Origin: CAWDYA01 sp963806495
GTDB lineage: Bacteria; Acidobacteriota; Polarisedimenticolia; JACPZX01; DASXTC01
Assembly (NCBI GenBank): GCA_963806495.1
Contig: CAWDYA010000001.1
Span: 1-64,000 of the forward strand
Direction of reading: 5' to 3'
Length of the DNA: 64,000 bases
The notes beneath the pieces are model-generated. The model did not search any database, had not been told where the DNA came from, and saw nothing but the letters and a program-made list of their open reading frames with translations. Position numbers and translations under genes: made by a program. Of the stretch, positions 40,881 to 50,157 are shown piece by piece. Each line of letters begins with the position of its first letter. Position 1 is the stretch's first letter.

Positions 40881-42869
40881 ATGCCCTCAGGAAGAGCGCG
40901 CACCGCCGCGCTGCTGGCCCTGATCCCCGGCCTCATCGGCCTGGCCCTGCTGGTCTGGCCCCGGACCGGGATCCTGGAAAGCTCGGGACTGGACTTCCTC
41001 TTCCTGCTCCGGGGGCCGCGACCGGTTCCCGCTCCGATCTGCGTGGTGGCCATCGACGAAGACTCGTACTGGGTCATGAACGTCGATCCCGCGACCCCCT
41101 GGCCCCGCGCCCTGCACGGTGACCTGGTCCGGACCCTGGCGAAGGAGGGAGCGCGGGCGGTCGCCTTCGACGTCCTGTTCGACCACCCGGGCGACCCCGA
41201 GCAGGACGCCGCCTTCGCCGCGGGGATGGAGGAAGCGGGCAACGTCGTCCTCGGCTCCACCGTCAACCAGGTGGAGGATCCGCGGTTCAGACAGGTCACC
41301 CTGATCGAGCCGATCGAGCCGTTCATCGAGGCCGCGGCCGCCGTCGGCGACGTCAGCCTCGCTGAGGACCGCGACGGCGTCATCCGCACGGCGTGGCTTC
41401 TGCACGACAAGAGGGAGAGTCTGGCGCTGGCCGCCTACGAGACCGCCACGGGCGATACCTCGGCCCGGGAGCCGGGCCCACGGCTCATCGACTACTACGG
41501 GCCGTCGCGGACCGTCCCCACCATCTCGCTGTACCAGGCGCTCGATCCGGCGGAGTACCTGCCACCCGGGTTCTTCAAGGGGAAGATCGTGTTCGTCGGG
41601 GCCTCGCTCGTGGCCGCCGCGGGACCGACCGAGGCGAAGGACTCCTTCCGCACACCGTATCGCGGCGGCACCCGGGGCAACACCTTCGGCGCGGAGATCC
41701 ACGCGACAATTGCAGCGAACCTGCTCGAGGGGCGCAGGATCTATCCGGCATCCCCCATGGCGGTGGCGGCGGGGCTGCTGCTCCTCTCCTATCTCGCCAC
41801 GCTGGTCTTTTTGTATCTGCGCCCGCTCGCGGGAGCTCTCGCGCTGGTCGGACTCGAGCTGATTCCCACCGCCGTCGGGTACCTCGCCTTCACCCGCGAG
41901 GAGCTGTGGCTGCCCGTCGTGATCCCGTCGGTCGTCCAGCTCCCGCTTGCCTACGTCGTGAGCGTCGTCTGGTACTACCTCACCACGGTGCGCGAGCGCG
42001 AGAAGATCCGCAGGGCGTTCACGTATTACCTGTCGCCCAGCATGATCCGTCGCATCACGGAGAGCCCCGGAGAGGTCAACCTGGGGGGCGAGGAGATCGT
42101 CGGCACCGCGATGTTCACCGACATCAAGGGATTCACGTCGATCGCCGAGGGGATGTCCGCACCCGAGACCGCCGCCCTGCTCAACGACTATTTCTCTCAG
42201 GCCACCGGGCACGTGTTCGAGACGGGTGGAACGCTCATCAAGTACATCGGGGACGCCATCTTCGCGATCTGGGGCGCCCCGCTGCACATGGAAGACCACG
42301 CCACCCCCGCCTGCCGCGCCGCCCTCGGGATGGCCCGGCTTCAGGAAACGCTCGCCGACCGTCCGGCCGGCAGGCTCCTGACCCGGATCGGCGTGCACAC
42401 CGGGCCGATGCTCGTGGGTAACCTCGGGTCGACTCAGCGGTTCGACTACACGGCGATCGGCGACACCATCAACCTCGCGGCACGGCTCGAGGGGATCAAC
42501 AAGTACTTCGGCACCCGCGCCCTGGCCAGCGGGGAGACGCTCGACGCGACGGACGGAAGCCTGGTCACACGGCTGGTCGGCAGGGTGCAGGTCGTCGGCC
42601 GCGCGAAGCCCGTGGACGTGCACGAGCTGCTCGGTCTGCACGGCGAGCCCGTGCGGATCGATGCGCCGGCGATCGAAAGGTTCGAGCGCGCTCTGGCGGA
42701 CTACGTGGCGAGACGATTCGATGAAGCTGCGACGGGGTTCGCCGAGGTGCGCGATCTGCTCGGCGGCGCGGACGGGCCCTCGGAGCTGTATCTCGACCTG
42801 ATCGCCGGCTTTGCGGCCGAGCCCCCGCCGGCCGATTGGGACGGTGTGATCCGTCTCACCAGCAAGTAG
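40881..42869 (+). CDS. CHASE2-domain class III adenylate cyclase
   Basis: 662 residues, intact. An N-terminal membrane helix (AALLALIPGLIGLALLVWP), a periplasmic CHASE2 domain (~35-280, ICVVAIDEDSYWVM, GKIVFVGASLVAAA) and three further membrane helices (~295-370) lead to a catalytic class III cyclase domain (~395-580). Metal ligands are D414 (FTDIKGF) and D458 (YIGDAIF). The Lys of TLIKYIGD and the Thr of FDYTAIGD fit ATP rather than GTP specificity; the Asn/Arg of DTINLAARLEG stabilise the transition state. The C-terminal ~70 residues form a small TPR-like tail. CHASE2 senses an unknown extracytoplasmic signal. Confidence 0.93.
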   Translation: MPSGRARTAALLALIPGLIGLALLVWPRTGILESSGLDFLFLLRGPRPVPAPICVVAIDEDSYWVMNVDPATPWPRALHGDLVRTLAKEGARAVAFDVLFDHPGDPEQDAAFAAGMEEAGNVVLGSTVNQVEDPRFRQVTLIEPIEPFIEAAAAVGDVSLAEDRDGVIRTAWLLHDKRESLALAAYETATGDTSAREPGPRLIDYYGPSRTVPTISLYQALDPAEYLPPGFFKGKIVFVGASLVAAAGPTEAKDSFRTPYRGGTRGNTFGAEIHATIAANLLEGRRIYPASPMAVAAGLLLLSYLATLVFLYLRPLAGALALVGLELIPTAVGYLAFTREELWLPVVIPSVVQLPLAYVVSVVWYYLTTVREREKIRRAFTYYLSPSMIRRITESPGEVNLGGEEIVGTAMFTDIKGFTSIAEGMSAPETAALLNDYFSQATGHVFETGGTLIKYIGDAIFAIWGAPLHMEDHATPACRAALGMARLQETLADRPAGRLLTRIGVHTGPMLVGNLGSTQRFDYTAIGDTINLAARLEGINKYFGTRALASGETLDATDGSLVTRLVGRVQVVGRAKPVDVHELLGLHGEPVRIDAPAIERFERALADYVARRFDEAATGFAEVRDLLGGADGPSELYLDLIAGFAAEPPPADWDGVIRLTSK

Positions 42870-42881
42870 CGAAAGCGCGCT

Positions 42882-45003
42882 CTACGGGAATGCGGCCAGA
42901 TCCCTGGCCGGCTCCGCCCCGGGTGCGGTCTGGTAGCTTCGTCCCGGGCAGTCGTGCGCGAACAGATAGTACCAGCCCGCGCCGGCAGCCGGCGTGCCCG
43001 CCTCCGTGTAGCCGGTGGCCTCGACCAGGGTCCCGGAGAGGTTCGTCACGAGCCCCCCCACGGAGCTCAGCGGGCCCCGCACGAAGCGGACGTCGAGAGG
43101 CTGGTTCCACGTGAGCTCGGTGTCGCTCACCGCCTCCACCTGCGGGCCGAAGATGACCGGCCCCTGCGCTGCGTTGGCGATGAACGGACAGTTGTCGGCC
43201 GCGTTCACGACGCCGTCCGCGTCCGAGTCCAGCTCGGCGACTGTACAGCTCCGGCTTGCCCTGCGTGTCCTGATCCTGCAGGTACACGCCGTAAGCCTGA
43301 TCCGAGGAGATCTCGTACGCGAGAACGCCGAGCGCGCCGGCGCCCGCCGTCACGTTGATCTGTTCGCCGGGGAAATCAGCCCGGATCGGCGTGGCGAACA
43401 CCTTGCTCGTGGCGGTTCCGGCGGACGGGCCTGTCCCGTAGCCCATGAGCCGCGTCGCTTGCGACGGCAGGAACGCGTTGAACAGCGATGTCCCGGCGGC
43501 GAGGGTCGCGTTGACTTGCGCGTACGAGGCGCTTCCGTCGTACGGCACGCTGAACAGATCCACCGTGGAGCCGAAAACCGGATAGACCACACGCCGGCCG
43601 ATGATCGGAGTCCCGACGCCACTGAACGACCCGACGTCGGACGGCGACGTCAGAGAGTGCAGCGCGGTCGGGCCGGCGCTCGCATCCGCCGGCACGCGGA
43701 ACAGCTCGTACGTGTCCGGTGTGTCCTGGTCCGCCTCGTACAGGACGGTGATCCCGTCCGGCCCGATGTTGAGGGTGTCCGCATACTGGTGACCTGTCAT
43801 CGGGACGTTCAGCCGAACCCCGGAGGCGGCCGTCGCGATCAGCGCGCCGTAGACCTCGTTGACGCCCGCGGTGGTCTGGTCGGCGAGATACGCGACACGG
43901 GTTCCGGTCGGACCGATGGAGATCGCGGTCACGCCGTCACCCGCCATGGACGGATTGAGCTTGATGCGGGTTCCCCCGCCGATCGGCTCGGAGAAGATCT
44001 CCATCTTGCTGAGTGTGTTGGCGTCGCTGGTGAAGACGACCCGGGTGCTGTCGGGGCTGACCTGCAGGAGAGCGACACTGGACAGCGCCGCGCTGAGCTG
44101 CACGTCCGAGCCGGGCCCGGTGGCCGCGGCCGGCACGCTGTACCACTGGAACACGTTGTCGGTCGTGGCGTCCGCGGCATAGATGACCCGCGCGCCGTCG
44201 GGGCTGAAATCCGCCGCCACGGCATTCCCCTGCACGTTCCCCTGGCCGATGTCGCTGAGCTGCACCGCCGACGATGCCGAACCGATCAGGGCGCTGAACA
44301 CCTCGGTGGCGCCGCTGGCGAATGTCGTGTCGACGCCGAAGAAAACGGCACGGGTGCCGTCGGGCGTGATGCCGAAAGCGGTCACGGGTGCCTCGCCTCC
44401 CGCGTTGAGTCGCACGGGCGCTCCCGAGGCGTCGATCGGCGCGCTGAAAATCTCGTCCATGCCTCCGCCCGTGTTCGGGTCGGCCAGAAAGACGACACGT
44501 GTGCTGTCCGGCGTGATCTGGAAGGCGCTCACGCCGGCGTCGCCGGAGCCGAACGGCAGGCCCGTGCTGAGCTTCACCGGGGCCGTCGACCCGCCGGCCG
44601 GCACGCTGTACAGCTCGGGCAGGCCCGCCGTGTCCTTGTCCGCGATGAACACCACCCGCACGCCGTCGGGGCTGATGGCGAACGCGCTGACGCTGCCCGC
44701 CATCGGCGTGCCGGAGATCTTGCGGGTGACGCCGAGCAGCGCCGCCTGCGGTCCCGTGGAGGAAGTGTCTTCGTATTCGACACGGCCTGCAGCCGGCCGA
44801 TCGCGGTCGGCGCGCGCGGCGCCGATTCCCCAGGTCCTGATGCCGTGCGACAGGAGCGAAGCGGCGGGTCCGTGCGACGGTCCATCCGGATTGCGAAGGT
44901 CGATGGTGCGGCGGGCGGGCGCGGCCCCGTTGAGCGAGAAGCCGGCTGTCAGCAGGATAAGGCCGGTGAGTACTCGGGTGACGTTCGAGACGGTTCGGCG
45001 CAT
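42882..45003 (-). CDS. Exported PD40/WD40-like repeat protein with C-terminal Ca-loop and fn3-like module, one frameshift
   Basis: About 707 residues. Signal region TRVLTGLILLTAGFSLNGAA. The body has ten or so TolB/PD40-type blades (FAISPDGVRVVFIADKDTAG, FQITPDSTRVVFLADPNTGG, LQVSPDSTRVVFTSDANTLS). Near 43240 the frame changes: the new frame gives ELDSDADGVVNAADNCPF (a thrombospondin type 3-like calcium loop) and then the module DTELTWNQPLDVRFVRGPLS ... GWYYLFAHDCPG, ending at 42882. The start ATG 45003 gives MRRTVSNVT; the upstream in-frame extension lacks a good start site. Propeller proteins of this kind act outside the cytoplasm; the ligand is unknown. Confidence 0.78.
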
Positions 45004-45097
45004 GGTAGTCTTGTCCCCTCGGTGTGTGCCCCGAATCCTACCCCGAACTTTTACCCGAATCAAGCGAAACCCGTGCTGAAAGCGACTTTCGGACCGA

Positions 45098-46055
45098 TCA
45101 GGACAGATTCCAGCGCCTGTGGAGGACGAGCTTCAGCTTGCGCCACTCCTCCGGCTGGAGCTGCCCGCGCATCGCCTGGATCTCGTCTTCCAGAGCGGCG
45201 AGCTCGCGGCGATCGGTGGTGGCGCGCAACCGCTCCCGCAAACCGTAGAAATCGTCGGAGAACTCCCCGCACAGCTCACTGATGAAAGAGAACGAACGGC
45301 GGTGAACCGGAGAGGGCCCGAGCCGCCGGATCGCCTCCTGGTGCTCGGGGGTGCTGTACCCCTTGTGCCTGGCCAGACCGTAGCCGGGATGCCGTCGATC
45401 CAGATCCTCCATCAGGGCGTCACGGGAGGTCTTGGCGATGATCGACGCCGCTGCGATGGAGAAGATGAGACTGTCCCCTTTCTCGAACCGGTTCTGGGGA
45501 ATCGTCAGGTCGGGGATCTCCCGGGCGTCGCAAAGGATGTGCTGCGGCGGCTCGGCGAGCGCCTCGACGGCTCGCCGCATCGCCAGCCTGCCGGCATGAT
45601 AGATGTTGAGCGCGTCGATCTCCTCGATCTCGGCGCGCCCCGTGGCCACGTGGAGCGCGCGCTCGCGGATGACGACGGCGAGCTCCTCGCGCCGGCCCGG
45701 GTCCAGCCTCTTCGAGTCGTCGACGCCGGGGATGACCACCTCCCGGGGGAACACGACGGCCGCGGCCACCACCGGGCCGGCCAGCGGCCCCATCCCGGCC
45801 TCATCCACGCCGGCGACTCGCTCGACACCCGAGGCCCACAGGAGCCGCTCGTAATGGAGCATCGCGTCGAGCCGCAGCCGCTCGCTCCTTCTCCCGCTCC
45901 TGGCGTTTCCTCGAGCAGGAGGTAGATGCGCCGCACCCCCTCGCGCCGGTCCCGGCGGAGCATGGCCGAGGATTACGGGGAGACACGTCATCCATCTCAT
46001 CGAGGAAGCGCCTGCGGATTTCGTCGATCGGGAGTCGGGACAGATCGAGTGTCAT
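45098..46055 (-). CDS. rnhB: Ribonuclease HII with N-terminal extension, frameshifted in the extension
   Basis: About 318 residues. The catalytic domain is complete: GVDEAGMGPLAGPVVAAAVV (first Asp and Glu), ILCDAREIPD, SIAAASIIAKTSRDALMEDL (last Asp) and a C-terminal helical tail. It cuts RNA in RNA/DNA hybrids and single ribonucleotides in DNA. An N-terminal extension of ~80 residues, as in several phyla, starts at ATG 46055 (MTLDLSRLPIDEIRRRFLDE), continues in another frame (LRRDRREGVRRIYLLLE) and a third (KRQEREKERAA) before LDAMLHYERLLW; breaks lie near 45975, 45915 and 45885. It follows the ABC ATPase gene by 21 bases in the same direction. Confidence 0.9.
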
Positions 46056-46076
46056 ACCGGCGCCAGAATACCAGTT

Positions 46077-47190
46077 TCACACCGAAATGGCTTCGCCGGA
46101 GCGTGCGTCGAACAGGTGCAGCCGGTCGGGATCCAGCCTCAGCACGAGCCTGTCGCCGGGACGGGCGGACGATGACGGATTCCAGCCTCACGACCAGCCG
46201 GTCGGCGCCCGGGCCCGGCGTGTCGCCCGAGCCGGCGGAGCCGTGCACGTACAGGTCGGCGCCGAGCCACTCGGCCACCTCCACCGTCATCTCCACGGCC
46301 GCCTCCCCCTGCCGTGCCGGGCCCGGATCGACGCGAAGATCCTCGGGACGGATGCCGGCAACCAGATCGCCGGGCGCACGCTCGAGCCGGCGACGCAGCG
46401 CCGGAGGCGTCGCGACCGATCGTCCCAGCATCTCGAGGCGGCCGTCTCCTGCCCGGGCGGGGAAGAGATTCATCGGAGGCGAGCCGATGAAACCGGCCAC
46501 GAACAGGCTCGCCGGCTTCGCGTACAGATCCCGCGGAGTGCCGATCTGCCGGATCGAGCCGTCGAGCAGCACAGCGATCCGGTCGCCGAGCGTCATCGCC
46601 TCGGTCTGATCGTGCGTCACGTAGACGGTGGTGACGCCCAGCCTGCGGTGCAGGCGCGACAGCTCGGCACGCATCTGGACGCGCAGCCGGGCGTCCAGAT
46701 TGGACAGCGGCTCGTCCATCAGGAAGGCCCGCGGCTCTCTCACGATGGCGCGCCCCATGGCGACACGCTGCTTCTGCCCGCCCGAGAGCTGCGCCGGGCG
46801 GCGCTCCAGCAGGTCGCCGATTCCCAGCAGCGAGGCCGTTGTCTCCACACGCTCGCGGATCCGCTGCGCCGGCACGCCCGCCAGCTCGAGGGGAAAGGCG
46901 AGATTGCGCCGGACCGACATGTGCGGGTAGAGGGCGTACCCCTGAAACACCATCGCCATGTCCCGGTGCCTCGGGTCCACACCGTTGACCACCTTGCCGT
47001 CGACACGGATCGTCCCCCGTGTCGGCTCCTCCAGACCCACGATGAGGCTCAGCAGGGTGGACTTGCCGCATCCGGAGGGGCCCACCAGGATGAAGAACTC
47101 CCCGTCACGGACCGCGAGGTCCACCTCGCGCACCGCCACGGTCCCGTCGTCGAACCGCTTCGAGACTCCCTCGAGAACGATGACGGCCAT
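46077..47190 (-). CDS. Sugar ABC transporter ATP-binding protein (MalK/UgpC type), frameshift near the C-terminus
   Basis: About 370 residues. Walker A GPSGCGKST (37-45), signature LSGGQKQRVA and Walker B AFLMDEPLSNLDA are all present, followed by the H-loop VTHDQTEAMTL and the regulatory TOBE/OB region (VAGIRPEDLRV). The frame shifts near 46170: the family-like end is RPGDRLVLRLDPDRLHLFDA with a stop at 46077 rather than the longer open frame to 45997. It energises the two permeases encoded just upstream (3 bases between genes). The OB domain is as in CUT1 oligosaccharide importers. Confidence 0.92.
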
Positions 47191-47193
47191 CGG

Positions 47194-48030
47194 CTACCCC
47201 TTGACCGCACCGGCGGTGAGGCCGGAGACGATCCGCCGCTGGAACAGGAGCACCAGGACCACGAGCGGCACCGTCACCACGATCGAGGCCGCAGCGATCG
47301 ACGCGGTGGGCTGCTCGAACTGCGAGCTTCCCGTGAAGAAGGCGATCGCGACCGGCACCGTCATCGCACGATGGGTGGATGTAAGCGACGCGGCAAAGAG
47401 GAAATCGTTCCAGGCGAAGATGAAGACCAGGATCGCGGTGGTGACGACGCCTGGTGCGGCGAGCGGCAGGATCACCTTCCGCAGGGCCTGCAGCCTCGTG
47501 GCACCGTCGACCCGGGCCGCAGTCTCCAGCTCCCACGGGATCTCGCGGAAGAACGCCGACAGTGTCCAGAGCGCCAGCGGCAGCGCGAGACTCATGTACG
47601 GGAGGATCAGGCCGGGCCAGGTGTCGAACAGGCCGGTGACGCGCCAGAGGTCGAAGAGCGGTCCCACGATCGAGATCTGCGGGAACATGGCCACGGCCAG
47701 GGCGCCCGCGAGGATCAGGCGTTTTCCGGGAAACCGGAGGCGGACGATCGCATAGGCGGCCAGCACCGCGAGCGATACCGCGAGCAGGGTCGCGAGGGTG
47801 GCGATACCGAGCGAGTTGCGCAGCGCCGCGGGAAACTGCGGGTCCGAGAAGACCGCCGCATAGTTCTCCAGGGTGAACGAGCGCGGTATGAAAGCGCGGT
47901 CCGTGAGGTCCCCCGGCTGTTTGAGCGACAGCGACACCAGCCAGCACACCGGCAGAAGCGCGTAGACGACCACCGCGCCGGCCGCGGCGCCCCAGAGCAG
48001 CCTGCCTGCCGTGTCACGGCCGTTGCTCAT
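47194..48030 (-). CDS. Sugar ABC transporter permease (MalG type)
   Basis: 278 residues, intact, with six predicted membrane helices beginning LLWGAAAGAVVVYALLPVCW. The EAA loop that contacts the ATPase is ETAARVDGATRLQALRKVIL. It pairs with the MalF-type permease to form the channel. ATG 48030 overlaps the upstream stop by ATGA, so the two permeases are co-translated. Confidence 0.92.
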   Translation of the reverse strand: MSNGRDTAGRLLWGAAAGAVVVYALLPVCWLVSLSLKQPGDLTDRAFIPRSFTLENYAAVFSDPQFPAALRNSLGIATLATLLAVSLAVLAAYAIVRLRFPGKRLILAGALAVAMFPQISIVGPLFDLWRVTGLFDTWPGLILPYMSLALPLALWTLSAFFREIPWELETAARVDGATRLQALRKVILPLAAPGVVTTAILVFIFAWNDFLFAASLTSTHRAMTVPVAIAFFTGSSQFEQPTASIAAASIVVTVPLVVLVLLFQRRIVSGLTAGAVKG

Positions 48031-48897
48031 GCGTCGCTCCCCTGCGCTCCCGGCCTCACGCCGAACACCGTGACGAACAGGACGGCGATAGCCGCCACGC
48101 ACGCGAAGATCAGCACCGACACGGCCGAGCCGACGCCCAGGTTGAGACGTACGATCAGCGTGTTGTAGCCGACGAGGGAGACCGACTCGGTCCCCTCCGC
48201 TCCACGCGTCTGCACGAAGATCGTGTCGAAGATCCGGAACGCGTCGAGCGTGCGGAACAGCAACGCCACCAGGATCGCCGGCTTCATCAGCGGCAGGATC
48301 ACCGAGAAGAGACGCCGCGCCGCGCCCGCCCCGTCGACACGCGCCGCCTTCAGAAGCTCCTCGGGGACCAGCGTGAGCCCGGCGAGCAGGAGCAGCGCCA
48401 TGAACGGCGTGGTCTTCCACACCTCGGTCAGGACGATCACGAAGAAGGCCGGCCAACGGGCCGACAGCCAGGCCAGGTCCGTGGACAGCCAGGGATTCAC
48501 GAACCCCGTCACCGGATCGAAGGCGAACTTCCACGCCATCGCCGCCACGACGGTGATCGTGCCGTACGGGACGAGCACGCACGTCCGGATCGAGCCGGCG
48601 CCCTACCAGGGCACGGTGCATCGTCCACGCCAGGATGAAGCCGAGAACCAGCTCGATGCTCACCGACATCGCCGTCACGAGCAGCGTGTTGCCGAACGCC
48701 GACCACCAGACCGGTGACGTCAGGACGGCGACGTAGTTGGACCACCCGACGAAAGCGGTCCGGTCCGGGAACCTCAGGTCGTAGCGCTGCAGCGACAGCC
48801 AGAAGGCGTAGACGACCGGCCAGGCGGTGACGGCGAGCATGACGAGCACCGCCGGCGCGCACAATCCCCACCCGAGCACTTGCTCCCGGCGGCTCAC
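48027..48897 (-). CDS. Sugar ABC transporter permease (MalF type), one frameshift
   Basis: About 289 residues. It begins MSRREQVLGWGLCAPAVLVM with a first membrane helix and has the EAA loop LLKAARVDGAGAARRLFSVI. A one-base shift near 48595 separates HRALVGR from LVPYGTITVVAAMAWKFAF. Length and order match CUT1 permeases. The start at 48897 overlaps the stop of the binding-protein gene (ATGA). The break is probably a sequence error because the neighbouring operon genes are otherwise well preserved. Confidence 0.88.
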
Positions 48898-50120
48898 AGC
48901 AGCCCTTCCGAACGCAGCGCCCGCCCCACCTCGTCGCGCAGACGGCGCGCGTCGCCCGCCGGGTCGATCGATCGCATCGGATGCAGCGTGTGGAAGATCG
49001 CCAGGGAGACGTCGGTATAGAGCGGTGTTCGGGGCCGCTGCACCGCGTCGCGCAGGGCGTCACGCACGGTGTCGGCGAAGGGGAACTTCGCGCGGATATC
49101 CGGATCGTCGTACAGCGCGATGCTGGTGGGCAGCAGCCCGCCCGCGACGGCGGCCTTTCGCTGGTTCCGCTCGGCGGCGATGCAGGCCGCGGCCTCGAAC
49201 GCCATGTCGGGATGCGGCGTGTGCGCCCCCACGCCGATGTTGATGCCTCCGATGGTCACACGGCTGGGCCGCCCCGCGATCACCGAGGGCCATCGCGTCC
49301 ATCCCATGTTGCGGGCGACCTCCGGCGCGTTGCGCGCCGCGCTCGGCCAGACGAACGGGTAGTTCAGCATGAAGGTGGCATGTCCCGTCTCGAACGCCCG
49401 GCGCGCCTCGTCCTCCCGCATGGTGGCCAGCGCGCGGGGCGCTGCCGCCGACGTCGCATAACGCTTCATGATCTCCAGGGCTTTCGTCGTGGGCCCCGGC
49501 TCGAGCGCGGTGCGCGACCCGGAGGCATCCAGCACGGAGCCTCCCGCCGAGGCGAGCAACGATGTGAAGAGGACGGTGAGCCCTTCGTACCGCTCCCCCT
49601 GCGCCAGGATCGTACCATCCTCGCCGAGCCTCTCGGCCATGTCGATCATCGCGTCCCAGGTGGCGGGTGGCCGTGCCACACGATCCGTCCGGTACCACAG
49701 GAGCTGCACGTTGCTGGTGAAGGGCGCGGCGCGCAGCACTCCCCCGTAGCGGGCGGTCTCGACCGCCGGCGCGAGCCGGCCGTCGACCGCCGCGGCCGCC
49801 TCCCGGTCCGGCCAGGGGAGGATCCAGCCCGCCTCGGCGAACTCGGGGGTCCAGATGACGTCCATGGCGATCAGGTCGATGTCGGTGTCACCGGCCGCGA
49901 GACGCCGCACGAGCTGCTCGCGCTGCTGGTCGGCCGAGGCGGGCAGGTACGCCATCTCGATTCTGTAGGCGCCACCCGAGCTCTCCGAGCAGGTGCTCGC
50001 CGCGTCGATGAAGGCGCCCGACGGCTCGTTGAACGTGTACCAATGCAGGACGGGCTGCCCCGACGGGGCCCCGGCACAACCGGCGAGCAGGGTTGCGAGC
50101 ATCAGGGGAAACACCCCCAT
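48894..50120 (-). CDS. Extracellular sugar-binding lipoprotein of the ABC transporter
   Basis: 408 residues. It starts MGVFPLMLATLLAGC at 50120, a lipoprotein signal with lipobox LAGC, so it is anchored in a membrane by lipidation. The body fits the family 1 solute-binding fold: VLHWYTFNEPSGAF, DTDIDLIAMDVIWTPEFAEA, RRAFETGHATFMLNYPFVWP, GGINIGVGAHTPHPDMAFEA. Together with the two permeases and the ATPase it forms a complete importer, best compared with maltose/trehalose (ThuE/MalE-like) systems; the actual sugar is not known. Its 5' end faces the AMP-ligase gene, with only 37 bases between. Confidence 0.88.
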   Translation of the reverse strand: MGVFPLMLATLLAGCAGAPSGQPVLHWYTFNEPSGAFIDAASTCSESSGGAYRIEMAYLPASADQQREQLVRRLAAGDTDIDLIAMDVIWTPEFAEAGWILPWPDREAAAAVDGRLAPAVETARYGGVLRAAPFTSNVQLLWYRTDRVARPPATWDAMIDMAERLGEDGTILAQGERYEGLTVLFTSLLASAGGSVLDASGSRTALEPGPTTKALEIMKRYATSAAAPRALATMREDEARRAFETGHATFMLNYPFVWPSAARNAPEVARNMGWTRWPSVIAGRPSRVTIGGINIGVGAHTPHPDMAFEAAACIAAERNQRKAAVAGGLLPTSIALYDDPDIRAKFPFADTVRDALRDAVQRPRTPLYTDVSLAIFHTLHPMRSIDPAGDARRLRDEVGRALRSEGLL

Positions 50121-50157
50121 CGATCTCGAGACGGCGGACGGTGTACCCTTTCGCGTG

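Noticed and set aside
45997..46076. Longer C-terminus of the ABC ATPase
   Set aside because: The continuing frame is Arg/Pro-rich and overlaps rnhB; a shifted frame gives a family-like end (LRLDPDRLHLFDA) with a stop at 46077.
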